From Paraburkholderia metrosideri (GTDB taxonomy: Bacteria > Pseudomonadota > Gammaproteobacteria > Burkholderiales > Burkholderiaceae): 64,000 nt of DNA. The translations under genes and the position numbers were made by a program. The notes beneath the pieces were generated by a model. It was not told the DNA's origin and searched no databases. It was given only the letters and a program-made list of their open reading frames with translations. The stretch is taken from positions 62,001 through 126,000 of the forward strand of contig NZ_CAJHCP010000002.1 in assembly GCF_904848625.1 (NCBI RefSeq), read 5' to 3'. Positions 18,166 through 28,019 of the stretch are shown piece after piece (the stretch's first letter is position 1; the number at the start of each line of letters is the position of its first letter).

Positions 18166-18357
18166 ATGGTGCAATACCGGCACTACAAAGGCGGCATTTA
18201 CGAGCACATCTGCGAGGCCACGCTCGAGTCTGACCCGACGATCACGATGATCGTCTACAAAGCCAGCAATGGTACGATCTGGACGCGTCCCGCCTCGGTA
18301 TTTTTCGAGCTGGTCGAAAAAGATGGCGTCAAGGTGCCACGCTTCGCACCGATTTAA
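18166..18357 (+). CDS. DUF1653 family protein
   Basis: A 63-residue single-domain protein with the DUF1653 pattern: YRHYKGGIYEHICEATLES near the N terminus, VYKASNGTIWTRPASVFFE in the middle, and VPRFAPI at the end. The ATG has GAGGTG upstream. The function of the family is unknown, and it resembles a small SH3-like barrel. It begins about 100 bases after the tandem repeat array. Confidence 0.88.
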   Translation: MVQYRHYKGGIYEHICEATLESDPTITMIVYKASNGTIWTRPASVFFELVEKDGVKVPRFAPI

Positions 18358-18487
18358 CCCGGCGCGCGCGTTCGCTTCATTCGGGCGCATGCGATGACAT
18401 CGTGTTCCGTTTGGAATCGTCGTTGCATCTGCTACTAATGAACACGCAAAGAACGCACGCTGCCACGCTTATGAACAGGACATCTGA

Positions 18488-18682
18488 ATGCGTTTATTGC
18501 TTGCCATCATTCTGCCGTGGTTTCAGTTTTTCACGATCGGGCGCCCGTTCGCGGGCGTCATCTGCCTGATTTTGCAGATCACGCTGATCGGCTGGATTCC
18601 GGCTGCGATCTGGTCCGTCTATGCATTGAGCCAGTACAACACCGACAGGAAAATCGCCCGTGCATTGGGCAACGGGCGCTAA
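18488..18682 (+). CDS. YqaE/Pmp3 family membrane protein
   Basis: A 64-residue protein with two hydrophobic segments separated by a short polar loop (LLLAIILPWFQFFTIGRPFAGVICLILQ and IGWIPAAIWSVYAL), ending in a charged tail. The length, two-helix hairpin and GWIPAAIWAxYAL-type second helix identify the Pmp3/UPF0057 family. Members are small stress-related membrane proteins thought to influence membrane potential or ion leak. Confidence 0.92.
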   Translation: MRLLLAIILPWFQFFTIGRPFAGVICLILQITLIGWIPAAIWSVYALSQYNTDRKIARALGNGR

Positions 18683-18758
18683 CGCTGACCATCGCGCTCA
18701 CGCTTCTCGCAGTTCGATGGGCGGCGCGCGGTTTGCATGACGACGCCCGCTGCATCAT

Positions 18759-19070
18759 TCATTTCGATGGCGATAAGTCGACGGTGTCCGGTGCTTCTAT
18801 CACCACGTCGGTTTCGGCTATCGCCACGCACGGCAGGATATATCCGTCTGCTTTTTCTTCGCGGCTGAGACCGGGCCATTCGATCGTGTAGCGCACGCGT
18901 CCCGCCGTCATCTTGCAGAGACAGGTTCTGCACGTACCGTTGCGGCATGAGCGCGGCAGACGCAGATTCGCGAATCCGGCAGCTTCGAGAATGGTCAGCG
19001 AGTCGGGCGCTTCGAAGCTCTGGCCGAGCGGCTCGATGCGAACGAGAGGCGGGCGGGTAGGGTCGGACAT
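18759..19070 (-). CDS. 2Fe-2S ferredoxin
   Basis: A 103-residue plant-type ferredoxin domain. Cluster ligands are visible in SCRNGTCRTC (C-x4-C-x2-C) and the distant YILPC. The rest follows the beta-grasp pattern, with the N-terminal strand VRIEPLGQSFEAPDSLTILEAA. It is a soluble electron carrier. No oxygenase or reductase partner is adjacent, so the donor and acceptor are unknown. It is on the same strand as, and downstream of, the sigma-54 activator but about 120 bases away. Confidence 0.92.
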   Translation of the reverse strand: MSDPTRPPLVRIEPLGQSFEAPDSLTILEAAGFANLRLPRSCRNGTCRTCLCKMTAGRVRYTIEWPGLSREEKADGYILPCVAIAETDVVIEAPDTVDLSPSK

Positions 19071-19193
19071 CGTGTGGCGTGAGTGGCTGCGTGCGCGACA
19101 CTTTACACGGGATCAGCGGTCATTCAGCGATCACATTTCGCAACGTCCGCAGCGTAATGCAATACAAGCCGTCGCCTTCGCACGCCACCGCGT

Positions 19194-21185
19194 TCAATGC
19201 GCGGGGGCGGCACGGCGCAAGTACCGGTACACCGTATTGCGTGCCAGCCCCAACTCGCGTGCCGCCGCCGACACATTGCCGTCGAGCCGCGCAAGCGTCT
19301 GCGCGATCAACGTGGTCTGCCAGTCCTCCATCCGGGCCGAGGTGTTTTTCTGGGCAGACGCCACAGGGCGACCAGCGCAGTCTTCATCCTGATTTGAAGA
19401 CGCAGCCGCCGGCGCCGCAGCGGCATCGACGCCCATACAATCCTGCAAGAAATCGTCCGGCAAATCCTCGACCTCGATCTGTTCCGCCCCTTCGGCCATG
19501 ATGCTCGCGGTACGCAGCACGTTGGCCAGTTGCCGCAGATTCCCCGGCCAGCGGCACCGTTCAAACCGCTCCAGCACCTCATCCGACACACGCGTCGGCA
19601 GGCGTTCGCCGTCGGACTGCATAGCCAGGATGCGCGTGACGAGCGCGGCCAGATCGGTGCGTTCGCGCAATGGCGGCAAGGTCACGACCAGCCCGTTGAT
19701 CCGGTAATACAGATCTTCGCGGAAGGTGCCCGCTTCGATCATCTCGCGCAAGTTGCGGTGGGTCGCGCAAATAATGCGCAGATCGACGGGAATCGCGCGA
19801 GTGCCACCGAGCGGCACGACCGTGCGCTCCTGCAGCACGCGCATCAGACGCACCTGTTGCGCAAGCGGCATGTCGCCGATTTCATCGAGGAACAGCGTGC
19901 CGCTGTCGGCCTGCACGATCTTGCCGACGCTGCCGCGCTTTTTCGCCCCGGTGAACGCGCCGTCCTCGTAACCGAATAACTCCGCTTCGATCAGCGTATC
20001 GGGCAAGGACGCGCAATTCAGCGCGACAAAGGGCGCGGCCCGTCGCGGGGAATCGTGATGGATCGCGCGCGCGAGCCACTCCTTGCCGGTACCGGTTTTG
20101 CCGAGCACCAGCATCGGGATATCGCGGCCACGCAGTTTCGCGACGCGCCGCAGGATCGTGGCGACCTGGGCGTCACCGGTATCGAGCGTGTCGAGTGTGG
20201 CGGGGGGCGCAGGTGGCGCCTCTGCGGATCGCGTGCTCGGACGCGTGCTGGCGGGGCCGGTCTGGCGCGGCGCGAAGCCCGCCAGATCCTCCGCTGGCGC
20301 GACATAACGCGGTGCCGCATATTCGCCGCGCGCCACCACGCGCACACCGCTTTGCAGCGTCAACGTGATGCTTTCGCCGGGCGCGCGCGTGATCTGCTGC
20401 AATAAGCGGGCGAACGCGATACCGAACAACGCATCGAACGGTTGCTTTTGTAATTGCTCGAGCGGCTGACCGAATTGAAACAGCGCACTGCGATTCGCCG
20501 ACAAAAACGTGCCGTCCGGCGCAAACGCCGCGAGCCCTTCGAACAGCGTGCCGATAAATTCCGCACGTGCGTGAAAGTGCACGCGGATCGCATCGGCGAA
20601 TTGATTGGAGAACAGATGATTTTCGATCATCTGTGCGGACATTCTCACCAGCGCGAGTGTGTGCTTATGAAAACCGCGCGTGTCGCCGCTCACGTCGAGC
20701 GCGCCGATGGTGCGCCCGAACGGGTCCGCAATCGGTGCGCACGAGCAGGTGAGAATCCGGTTAGCGTGGAGAAAATGTTCGCCCGCGTGCACGACCGTCG
20801 GCTGTCCGTCGACGAGTGTCGTGCCGATCGCGTTGGTGCCGCGATCCGCTTCGGCCCACGACACGCCCGGACACAGCGCGACGCGATTAGCCTTCTCGAC
20901 GAAATCGCTGTCGCCGAGACTGTGGAGGATCACGCCGTGACTGTCGGTGAGCAGCACCATGCTCTGCGTGTCGACGATCTGCGCGTGCAGCGTTTCCATG
21001 ACAGGAAGCGCGTGAATGTAAAGCGACTGATTGCGTTCGACCAACTCGCGTAGCGCGACCCGCCGCAACGGATGAAAATCCGGCGTTTCCGACGCGCGCA
21101 GGCCGATTTCGAGCGAGCGCGCGTGAGCTTGCGCGATGACTTCAGGCCGACCGATGCTGGCCGGCGAGGCTGGACGATGAGTCAA
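19194..21185 (-). CDS. Sigma-54-dependent transcriptional activator, AcoR-like
   Basis: A protein of about 663 residues. It has an N-terminal GAF-type sensory region (about 60-220), a PAS-like segment (about 225-300), a proline-rich linker, an AAA+ domain with Walker A GKTGTGKE, the sigma-54-contacting GAFTGA loop (GYEDGAFTGAKKRG) and Walker B TLFLDEIGD, and a C-terminal Fis-type HTH (NVSAAARELGLARNTVYRYLRR). The open frame extends to 21362, but TTG at 21185 follows GGAG at seven bases and begins THRPASPASIG, a better start than the ATG far upstream. The ligand and target are unknown. AcoR-type proteins usually activate adjacent dehydrogenase genes, but none is present here. Confidence 0.9.
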   Translation of the reverse strand: MTHRPASPASIGRPEVIAQAHARSLEIGLRASETPDFHPLRRVALRELVERNQSLYIHALPVMETLHAQIVDTQSMVLLTDSHGVILHSLGDSDFVEKANRVALCPGVSWAEADRGTNAIGTTLVDGQPTVVHAGEHFLHANRILTCSCAPIADPFGRTIGALDVSGDTRGFHKHTLALVRMSAQMIENHLFSNQFADAIRVHFHARAEFIGTLFEGLAAFAPDGTFLSANRSALFQFGQPLEQLQKQPFDALFGIAFARLLQQITRAPGESITLTLQSGVRVVARGEYAAPRYVAPAEDLAGFAPRQTGPASTRPSTRSAEAPPAPPATLDTLDTGDAQVATILRRVAKLRGRDIPMLVLGKTGTGKEWLARAIHHDSPRRAAPFVALNCASLPDTLIEAELFGYEDGAFTGAKKRGSVGKIVQADSGTLFLDEIGDMPLAQQVRLMRVLQERTVVPLGGTRAIPVDLRIICATHRNLREMIEAGTFREDLYYRINGLVVTLPPLRERTDLAALVTRILAMQSDGERLPTRVSDEVLERFERCRWPGNLRQLANVLRTASIMAEGAEQIEVEDLPDDFLQDCMGVDAAAAPAAASSNQDEDCAGRPVASAQKNTSARMEDWQTTLIAQTLARLDGNVSAAARELGLARNTVYRYLRRAAPAH

Positions 21186-21586
21186 GGCATGTCTCCGTTG
21201 ATCGGACGCGCAGCGGGTGCTTGGCCCGTCGTTCGATGCCGCAGCGCAACATGCGCGCTCGCAGCTGAATACCGATATTACAGGACGAATCGCGTTGTGC
21301 ACGGCAGGGAAAAGACCGAGACCGCGCACCGGCGGCACGGAAAAAATCGGGCACAGCACCAAAATAACGCATGCACAAAGGAAAACTTGCGCCGCGCCCG
21401 AACTCGTCTACAGTGAATCAATTCACCTCCGCAGGGCGCGAATCACAGCGTCCTCACGTCGAGGTGATGAGCCCGCGTCGCCAGCACAGGACAAGGAGGC
21501 GATAGCTGCAGGCGCGATCAGATGCAACCGGCGTGCGCATTACCACGCGACATCATGCGCAGCACCTAACTTTCAGGTGAACTCCC
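21186..21586. other. Divergent intergenic region
   Basis: The 401 bases between the sigma-54 activator and the DUF1488 gene contain no supported gene. I looked for a -24/-12 promoter (TGGCAC-N5-TTGC) and found no convincing match. The ribosome binding site for the DUF1488 gene is weak. Confidence 0.45.
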
Positions 21587-21877
21587 ATGCAGATCCTTTT
21601 CCCCAATGAAACTCCTGAATATTCAGGGCGCGAACTCACCTTGGCGTTCCCGGCGATGGTCGATGGGCAGAGGGTGGAATGCATGATCACGGCCGAGGCG
21701 CTCGAAGATCATTTCGGTGCGGCATCCCCGAGGCTCGAAGATATGGTCGACGCGTTCGACGCGCACCGTTCGCGGATCGAAGCGGCCACGCGTCGTTTGC
21801 TGTCGGAAACGCGCGCGCAATGTCTGGTGCTCAGGAGCGGTTACGTGCGGTTTTACGAGGCGAACTGGCGTAACTGA
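21587..21877 (+). CDS. DUF1488 family protein
   Basis: A 96-residue protein with the family pattern FPAMVDGQRVECMITAEALEDHFGA, followed by a helical C-terminal half (DAFDAHRSRIEAATRRLL). Residues near the end, VLRSGYVRFYEANW, match family usage. The function is unknown. DUF1488 genes in this group are usually isolated small genes, as here. Confidence 0.88.
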   Translation: MQILFPNETPEYSGRELTLAFPAMVDGQRVECMITAEALEDHFGAASPRLEDMVDAFDAHRSRIEAATRRLLSETRAQCLVLRSGYVRFYEANWRN

Positions 21878-22146
21878 GTTGATGACTGGGTGCCTGATTT
21901 CTATCTGCGCACGCTGCACTCGATCAGGCGCAGGCTGGAACCACGTCGCACCAGGCGTGACAGGGTTCTGAAAACCCGGGCGCGGCGTTAGCTCTCAACA
22001 CTCTGCTTGAGACCGCCGGCGGTGATGTGTTCCGCTGGCTTTTCGGCGCGCACGGAGACATTTTGTGCGCCGCTTCCCAACCGAAATTTATGTTGAGCGC
22101 GCGTCATTGGCAGGCGTCTTCTGCCGCGCGCAGTTCTCGCACCAAC

Positions 22147-22686
22147 TCACATCATCCGCCGCAGCGTCCGATCCTTGAATATCACGTGATGTGCGATCGC
22201 CGCCAGCGCGTGCAAACCGATCACCCAATAGAACGCATTGCCGAGCCACTCGTGCGCGTCTCTCAGCAGGGGCCGCGCGATCGAATCCGCGCTCACCAGC
22301 GTAAAGCTGATATTGGTCCACGCAAGCGACACAGGTCGTCCGCCCGCGTTGATCATCAGGATACCGAGCAGCGGCTGCACGAAGATGAAGAGGTAAAGCA
22401 GCAGATGCGCGGCGCGCGCCAGAAACGTGACCAGCCGATTGTGTTCGAGTTCAGCGGGCGCGCCAGCCCACAGCCGCCATAGCACGCGCAGAACGGATAG
22501 TGCCAGCACGAGCGTGCCGGCCCAGAAGTGGATGCCGTTCCAGAAGGTCCGGCTGTCCGAGCCTCGCGGGCCACGGACTTCGATCGCCAGATAGGCGAGC
22601 GCGACCAGCAGAAAAATGATCCAGTGAAAGAAAATCGCGGCGGTGGTGTAACGATCCGCGGTGCGGCTGGGGTGGCTGTAGGACAT
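22147..22686 (-). CDS. Cytochrome b561
   Basis: A 179-residue diheme membrane cytochrome with four predicted helices. Candidate haem-ligand histidines are in FFHWIIFLL, NGIHFWAGTL, HEWLGNAFYWVIGLHALAAIAHH. The ATG at 22686 (MSYSHPSRTADRY) has AGGAGT seven bases upstream. The open frame extends beyond, but the extra residues look non-coding. CybB-type proteins pass electrons from quinol, for example to superoxide. Confidence 0.93.
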   Translation of the reverse strand: MSYSHPSRTADRYTTAAIFFHWIIFLLVALAYLAIEVRGPRGSDSRTFWNGIHFWAGTLVLALSVLRVLWRLWAGAPAELEHNRLVTFLARAAHLLLYLFIFVQPLLGILMINAGGRPVSLAWTNISFTLVSADSIARPLLRDAHEWLGNAFYWVIGLHALAAIAHHVIFKDRTLRRMM

Positions 22687-22810
22687 GCGGGGACTCCTAT
22701 GACCAGGTCGACCGTTCTTCCAGAGTTTCCTGCCAGTCACCGGATGATAAACGGTGCCCGACTGCAATTGGGCATCGCCATCCATCACGACAGACCGCGA
22801 TTCTTACCGC

Positions 22811-24112
22811 TTATTCGCTGCCCAGATAGAAATAACGGAACAGGAAAATCGCCGCGATGATCCACACCACCAGCTTGACCTTGCGCGCCTGGCCGGTCAG
22901 CAGCTTCAGACCCGCGTACGAGATGAAGCCGAACGCGACACCATTGGCGATCGAATAGGTGAACGGCATCAGCAGGGCGGTGAGTGCGGCCGGCACGACT
23001 TCGGTGGCGTCATCCCACGGCAGGTCGAGCATTTCGCGCAGCATCAGGCACGACACGTACAGCAGCGCCGGTGCGGTCGCATAGCCGGGCACCACGCCGG
23101 CGAGCGGTGCGAAGAACAGCGCCGCGAGGAACAGCACGGCGACGGTGATCGCCGTGACGCCGGTGCGGCCACCCGCCTGCACACCCGACGCGCTTTCGAT
23201 ATACGCCGTAGTCGACGACGTGCCCAGCATCGAGCCGGCCAGAATCGCGGTGCTATCGGCGAGCAGCGCGCGGTTCAGCCGGTGCATCTTGCCTTCGACC
23301 AGCAGCCCCGCGCGATTGGCCACGCCCATCAGCGTGCCGGTCGCATCGAACAGTTCGACGAGGAAGAAAATCAGGATCACGTTCAGCACGCCAGCGGACA
23401 GCGCGCCGCGAATGTCGAGCTGGAACAGCGTCGGTGAAATGGACGGCGGCGCGGAAATGATGCCGTGAAACTGATTGCCGCCGAAGAAAAAGCTCAGCAC
23501 GGTCACGCCGACAATGCCGATCAGGATCGCGCCGCGCACGCGCAGATAGTCGAGCGTGACGATCGTGAAGAAGCCGATGATCGCGAGAATCACGTGCGGG
23601 TCATGCAGGTTGCCGAGCGTGACGAGCGTTGCCGGATTGCCGACCACGACGCCCGCCGTTTTCAGCGAAATGATCGCAAGGAACAGCCCGATACCGCCCG
23701 TGATTGCGATCCGTATCGAATGCGGAATGCCTTTGACGATCACCTCGCGGACGCGGAACAGCGTAACGATCAGGAACAGGCAGCCCGAGATGAACACCGC
23801 GCCGAGCGCGGCCTGCCACGTGAAACCCATGCCTTTCACGACGGTGTACGCGAAGTACGCATTCAGACCCATGCCAGGCGCGAGCGCGATCGGGTAATTC
23901 GCATAGAAGCCCATGATCAGCGAGGCCAGCGCGGCCACCAGACAGGTCGCGACGAACACCGAGTCTTTCGGCATGCCCGCGTCGCCGAGAATCGCGGGAT
24001 TGACGAAGATGATGTAAGCCATCGTCAGGAAGGTCGTCACGCCCGCGAGCACTTCCGTGCGCAGGTTGGTGCCGGCGGCGTCGAAGCCGAAGTAGCGTTT
24101 TATCGAGTCCAT
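22811..24112 (-). CDS. AzgA-type guanine/hypoxanthine permease
   Basis: A 433-residue NCS2/AzgA-family purine permease with about twelve membrane segments. Family hallmarks are FGFDAAGTNLRTEVLAGVTTFLTMAYIIFVNP at the N terminus, APGMGLNAYFAYTVV, FDATGTLMGVANRAGL and GTSSTTAYIESASGVQAGGRTGVTAI. The open frame continues upstream, but MDSIKRYF at 24112 is the conserved start. The likely cargo is adenine, guanine or hypoxanthine with protons. Purine metabolism genes do not adjoin it. Confidence 0.95.
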   Translation of the reverse strand: MDSIKRYFGFDAAGTNLRTEVLAGVTTFLTMAYIIFVNPAILGDAGMPKDSVFVATCLVAALASLIMGFYANYPIALAPGMGLNAYFAYTVVKGMGFTWQAALGAVFISGCLFLIVTLFRVREVIVKGIPHSIRIAITGGIGLFLAIISLKTAGVVVGNPATLVTLGNLHDPHVILAIIGFFTIVTLDYLRVRGAILIGIVGVTVLSFFFGGNQFHGIISAPPSISPTLFQLDIRGALSAGVLNVILIFFLVELFDATGTLMGVANRAGLLVEGKMHRLNRALLADSTAILAGSMLGTSSTTAYIESASGVQAGGRTGVTAITVAVLFLAALFFAPLAGVVPGYATAPALLYVSCLMLREMLDLPWDDATEVVPAALTALLMPFTYSIANGVAFGFISYAGLKLLTGQARKVKLVVWIIAAIFLFRYFYLGSE

Positions 24113-24342
24113 GAGGCGGGTCTCTCGTTGTTCAGAAAGCGTTTCTTGTGGTTGAGACGGGCAATCCCGCCGCGAAATCTGTAGCGAACCGGCGCCGGGC
24201 GAGCCGTCCGCGTTCGGCGCTGGATAACGGCAACGGGGTAACGGCCACCGTCGCACGGTCGCGACCGCAGGGTTACGGCGGGATTGTAATCACGATTGAC
24301 GGCCCGGCACCGTATCAGGTGGTCGAACTCGCGCGTTTAAGC

Positions 24343-24840
24343 TTAAGAATCCGGTGGTTCGTCGGGAGAGTGTGGCGTCGGCGCATCAGAGCGGGCGGGC
24401 TGCCGCGCCAGCCAGCGGTCCAGTTCGCCCGCGAAGGTTTTGCTGTCGCGCGGGCTGAAAGCGGCGGGGCCGCCCGTATCGACGCCGCTGCCGCGCAACT
24501 GGTCGAGCATCGCGCGCATGCGCAGCCGTTCTTCGATCGTGCCGGGCGTGTACCAGTTGCCGCGTGGGTCGAGCGCCTGCGCGTGCTTCGCGAGGACGGC
24601 GGCGGCGAGCGGGATGTCGGCGGTAATCACGAGATCGCCTGCATTGACGCGTTCGGCGATCAGATTGTCGGCGGCGTCGAAACCGGCCGGCACCTGGATC
24701 GCGCGGATCAGCGGCGACGGCGGCACGCGCAGAAACGCATTGGCAACCAGCGTCAGCGGCATGCCGGTGCGGCGCGCGGCGCGATACAGCATGTCCTTGA
24801 TTACGACCGGACAGGCGTCGGCATCAACCCAGATTGGCAT
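24343..24840 (-). CDS. YaiI/YqxD family protein (DUF188)
   Basis: A 165-residue protein of the UPF0178/DUF188 family, recognised by [22 protein letters not shown] at the N terminus, [28 protein letters not shown] and [16 protein letters not shown]. The C-terminal 20 residues (Ser/Pro/Asp-rich) are probably disordered. The fold resembles PIN-like nucleases and carries similar acidic residues, but the biochemical role is unknown. Confidence 0.93.
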   Translation of the reverse strand: MPIWVDADACPVVIKDMLYRAARRTGMPLTLVANAFLRVPPSPLIRAIQVPAGFDAADNLIAERVNAGDLVITADIPLAAAVLAKHAQALDPRGNWYTPGTIEERLRMRAMLDQLRGSGVDTGGPAAFSPRDSKTFAGELDRWLARQPARSDAPTPHSPDEPPDS

Positions 24841-25044
24841 CGTTTGAAGTCAGGCAGCGGGATAAAGGACGAAGGGGCGAGATGATACCTTGCCAGCGCG
24901 GACGCGGTGGGCACAAGGCCATTGTGATGATGTGGACGATGCGGATGCCCGAGCCCGGAACAGGAACAAGGCACGCCGAAGCAGCGCCGCCTGCGACTTT
25001 GGCAGTCACAGGCGGCCGACCCGCGGCTCATGGCCATGCGAGCG

Positions 25045-25305
25045 TTACTGTGTACTCGTCGAGCCGGCCTGCTGCGCGCGCCGTGCCGCGACAATGCGGC
25101 CCGCGCGCTGCGCGTTCTGCGGATAGTCGATCCAGTCCAGCGGATCGTAGCCGGCCGCGCGCCAGTCGGCCAGGTCGGCGCGTACCTGTGCACGCGTTTT
25201 CGGCGCCGATGGATCGGACGACTGGGTGAGGCTCTGCGCAAACGCGCTGCCCATACTCACGGCGACGAGCAATGCGCCGAATCCAACTCGATAAGCGATT
25301 TTCAT
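25045..25305 (-). CDS. DUF4148 periplasmic protein
   Basis: An 86-residue exported protein. A signal peptide (MKIAYRVGFGALLVAVSMGS, cleaved near AFA) precedes the DUF4148 core KTRAQVRADLADWRAAGYDPLDWIDYP. The tail is basic and helical. The family is abundant in Burkholderiaceae and of unknown function. A perfect palindrome at 25358-25380 lies immediately upstream of its promoter region. Confidence 0.9.
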   Translation of the reverse strand: MKIAYRVGFGALLVAVSMGSAFAQSLTQSSDPSAPKTRAQVRADLADWRAAGYDPLDWIDYPQNAQRAGRIVAARRAQQAGSTSTQ

Positions 25306-25357
25306 GATGGGCTCCTGGGGAGCGGTTAAAGATGACCCTTTTATTTTAGTTTTCGGC

Positions 25358-25380
25358 TACATCGCGAGTAAGGCGATGTA
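25358..25380. promoter_or_regulatory. Perfect inverted repeat upstream of the DUF4148 gene
   Basis: TACATCGC at 25358-25365 and GCGATGTA at 25373-25380, seven bases apart, form an exact palindrome. It lies 53 bases upstream of the DUF4148 start. On that strand an A-rich stretch with a TAAAAT hexamer follows, suitable as a -10. There is no T tract on either strand, so an operator is more likely than a terminator. Confidence 0.5.
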
Positions 25381-25436
25381 AGGCAATGCAGCATTTCACT
25401 GGCTGATCCAAAGGGTGAGGCGACGCCTGCCGTTCA

Positions 25437-26207
25437 TCACGTCGACGGTTTGGTGAAACGATCCAGCACCGCGCTCAGCAGATCGATCGGCAGCGGGAAA
25501 ACAATCGTCGAGTTCTTATCGGCGGCAATCGTCGTGAGCGTTTGCAGATAGCGCAATTGCATCGCCTGCGGCTGCTTCGCGAGCGTCTGCGCCGCCTCCA
25601 GCAGATGCTGCGAGGCCTGCAATTCGCCTTCGGCGTGAATCACCTTGGCACGCCGCTCGCGCTCGGCTTCGGCCTGGCGGGCAATCGCGCGGATCATCGT
25701 TTCGTTGATGTCCACGTGTTTGATCTCGACTATCGAGACCTTGATGCCCCACGCATCCGTTTGCGCGTCGAGCACTTTCTGGATATCCGCGTTCAGTTGT
25801 TCGCGTTCGGCGAGCAGTTCGTCGAGTTCGTGTTTGCCGAGCACCGCGCGCAACGTGGTCTGCGAAAGCTGGCTGGTTGCCTCGAAGTAGCGCGCGACCT
25901 GAATCACCGCTTTCTCCGGATCGACCACGCGGAAATACACCACCGCGTTGACTTTCACCGAGACGTTGTCGCGCGTGATCACGTCCTGCGGCGGCACGTC
26001 GAACACGACGGTGCGCAGATCCATGCGCACCGATTGCTGCACGATGGGGATGATCAGCACGAGTCCCGGTCCCTTGACCTTCCAGAAGCGCCCGAGCATG
26101 AACACCACACCGCGTTCGTACTCGCGGAAAATCTTGATCGACGAGGCAATCAGCGCGGCCGCCAGCAGAATCAGAATGCTGGTGAAGCCGAATGTGAAAC
26201 CGATCAT
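25437..26207 (-). CDS. Slipin (SPFH/stomatin family membrane protein)
   Basis: A 256-residue protein with an N-terminal membrane helix ([17 protein letters not shown]), then an SPFH domain starting [23 protein letters not shown] with [28 protein letters not shown] helical, charged C-terminal region has many Ala/Glu/Arg ([23 protein letters not shown]). It overlaps the preceding nfeD gene by four bases. The NfeD-slipin pair is a conserved unit in which NfeD is thought to act on slipin and membrane microdomains. Confidence 0.95.
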   Translation of the reverse strand: MIGFTFGFTSILILLAAALIASSIKIFREYERGVVFMLGRFWKVKGPGLVLIIPIVQQSVRMDLRTVVFDVPPQDVITRDNVSVKVNAVVYFRVVDPEKAVIQVARYFEATSQLSQTTLRAVLGKHELDELLAEREQLNADIQKVLDAQTDAWGIKVSIVEIKHVDINETMIRAIARQAEAERERRAKVIHAEGELQASQHLLEAAQTLAKQPQAMQLRYLQTLTTIAADKNSTIVFPLPIDLLSAVLDRFTKPST

Positions 26208-27853
26208 GAGGGTTCTCCTTGTTGTGCCTCTCCACGTGACGCGGGCGCGGCAGGCGCGACGGAAGACGCCGGCGCTTGGGGCACGACCGGCACCACGGTC
26301 AGCGTGAGCCCGTGCCGTGCGGTCACGCGCACCGGCTGGCCCGCAGCGAGCGGGGCCGCGCTGGACACCCGCCAGCGTTCACCGTGCACGCGTGCCCAGC
26401 CGGCTGGGGCGCTGTCGGGCGCGTTGCTGGCAGCGGGGCTGACAGCGTTATTGACCGCCGCGCCGGAGACGTCGCCGGCCGTGGCGGGGTTGAGGCTTTC
26501 CGCTTGCACACCGCCGTCGAGCACCACGCCGAGGCTGCCAATCAGCGCCTCCGAACCCGTCACCACCGGCCGGCGCCGGGCGCGCAACGCGAGCCTCGAC
26601 ACACCCAGCACGAACACCACGCTGAATACGACGACGGCGGCGATCATTGGCAGCGGAATGCCGTAGCCGGGCACGTCGGTGTCCATCAGCATCATGGCGC
26701 CGATCACGAACGCGACCACGCCGCCGAACCCGAGCGAACCGAAGGTCGGCAGAAACGCCTCGCCGATCAGGAACGCGATGCCAAGAAAGATCAGGCCAAG
26801 CCCGACGTAGTTGACCGGCAGCATCTGCATCGCGAAGAGCCCGAGCAGCAGGCTGATTGCGCCGACCACACCGGGCAGCACAAAGCCCGGATTGGCGAAT
26901 TCGAAGAACAGGCCGTACATGCCGATCATCAGCAGGACCAGCGCAACGTTGGGATCGGTAATCACCGCAAGGAAGCGGCTGCGCCAGTCGGGTTCGACGC
27001 TGACGAGCGGCGCGTGGGCGGTGCTGAGGGTGACGTTGCCGCTGACGGTGGCGACTGTGCGGCCGTTCACCTGGCGCAGCAGATCGGGTACGTCGCGCGC
27101 GATCAGATCGACCACGTGCTGCGCAAGTGCTTCTTCCGCTGACAGGCTGACGGCTTCGCGGACCGCACGCTCGGCCCACGCGGCGTTGCGCCCGCGCATC
27201 TGCGCGAGGCCGCGGATGTAGGCGGCGGCGTCATGAACCTGTTTGCGTAGCTCGGTGGATTGGGTATCGAGGGGAAGGGCGGCGGCAGAGGCCGGGGCCG
27301 TCGCGGCCGAGTCGCTCGCGTTCGCACTGGCGCCTGCATGGCCACCCGCGCCCGCGGTGGCTGCGCCGTCTGCATCCGGCAGTCCCGGCTTGCCGCCGGC
27401 CGGCAGCCCTGGCATTCCGTTACCGCCGGGCGGCTCCGCTCCGCCCATGCCCATCTGAATCGGCGTTGCCGCACCGAGATTCGTCCCCGGCGCCATCGCC
27501 GCGATATGACTGGCGTAGACGATATAGGTCCCGGCACTCGCCGCGCGTGCGCCCCCTGGCGCAATGAATGTGGCCACTGGAACAGGTGAGCCGAGAATCG
27601 CCTTGATGATCTGCCGCATCGACGTATCCAGGCCGCCTGGTGTGTCGAGTTGCAGCACCACGAGTTGCGCGCGTTGTTCAGCGGCGCGTTGCAGACTGCG
27701 TACGATGAAATCGGCACTCGCCGGACCGATTGCGCCGTTCACCGGAACGATGACGACGCTATTCGGTGCAACCGCCGCGTGCAGCGGCACGGAGGATTCG
27801 CACGATGCGAATGCGAACGTCAACAGGATGCCCAGCGCGGTCAAACCGCGCAT
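26204..27853 (-). CDS. NfeD-family membrane-bound serine protease
   Basis: A protein of about 549 residues. Signal peptide-like start [18 protein letters not shown], then a ClpP/crotonase-like protease domain (about residues 30-260) with [12 protein letters not shown] and the nucleophile region [29 protein letters not shown]. Next come four or five membrane helices (about 300-440), then a C-terminal OB-fold NfeD domain. A low-complexity Gly/Ala/Pro insert (about 160-210) interrupts the protease domain. The frame is open to 27934, so the start is uncertain. Translation of slipin is coupled by the ATGA overlap. In known homologues this protease (1510-N type) cleaves stomatin near its C terminus. 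Confidence 0.92.
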   Translation of the reverse strand: MRGLTALGILLTFAFASCESSVPLHAAVAPNSVVIVPVNGAIGPASADFIVRSLQRAAEQRAQLVVLQLDTPGGLDTSMRQIIKAILGSPVPVATFIAPGGARAASAGTYIVYASHIAAMAPGTNLGAATPIQMGMGGAEPPGGNGMPGLPAGGKPGLPDADGAATAGAGGHAGASANASDSAATAPASAAALPLDTQSTELRKQVHDAAAYIRGLAQMRGRNAAWAERAVREAVSLSAEEALAQHVVDLIARDVPDLLRQVNGRTVATVSGNVTLSTAHAPLVSVEPDWRSRFLAVITDPNVALVLLMIGMYGLFFEFANPGFVLPGVVGAISLLLGLFAMQMLPVNYVGLGLIFLGIAFLIGEAFLPTFGSLGFGGVVAFVIGAMMLMDTDVPGYGIPLPMIAAVVVFSVVFVLGVSRLALRARRRPVVTGSEALIGSLGVVLDGGVQAESLNPATAGDVSGAAVNNAVSPAASNAPDSAPAGWARVHGERWRVSSAAPLAAGQPVRVTARHGLTLTVVPVVPQAPASSVAPAAPASRGEAQQGEPS

Positions 27854-28019
27854 TAACCGGCTCACGACATCGCCACGGATAAGCGAAATACGCGAACCAG
27901 ACTGCCGGAACGGGAGACGCGGATACGTACTCATCGCTGACGGCTGCCGCGCAGCATCGACCGTGATCGACGGGCGCGGGCCGATACCCTGGGAAAGCTG
28001 CTGGCCTGATCCTTACAGC

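Noticed and set aside
23465..24184. A 239-codon frame opposite the purine permease
   Set aside because: Antisense shadow: Arg/Asp/Glu/His-rich without hydrophobic core or start signals.
22687..24342. A purine riboswitch upstream of the AzgA permease
   Set aside because: No conserved purine-aptamer core was recognised before 24112, and this switch class is not expected in this group.
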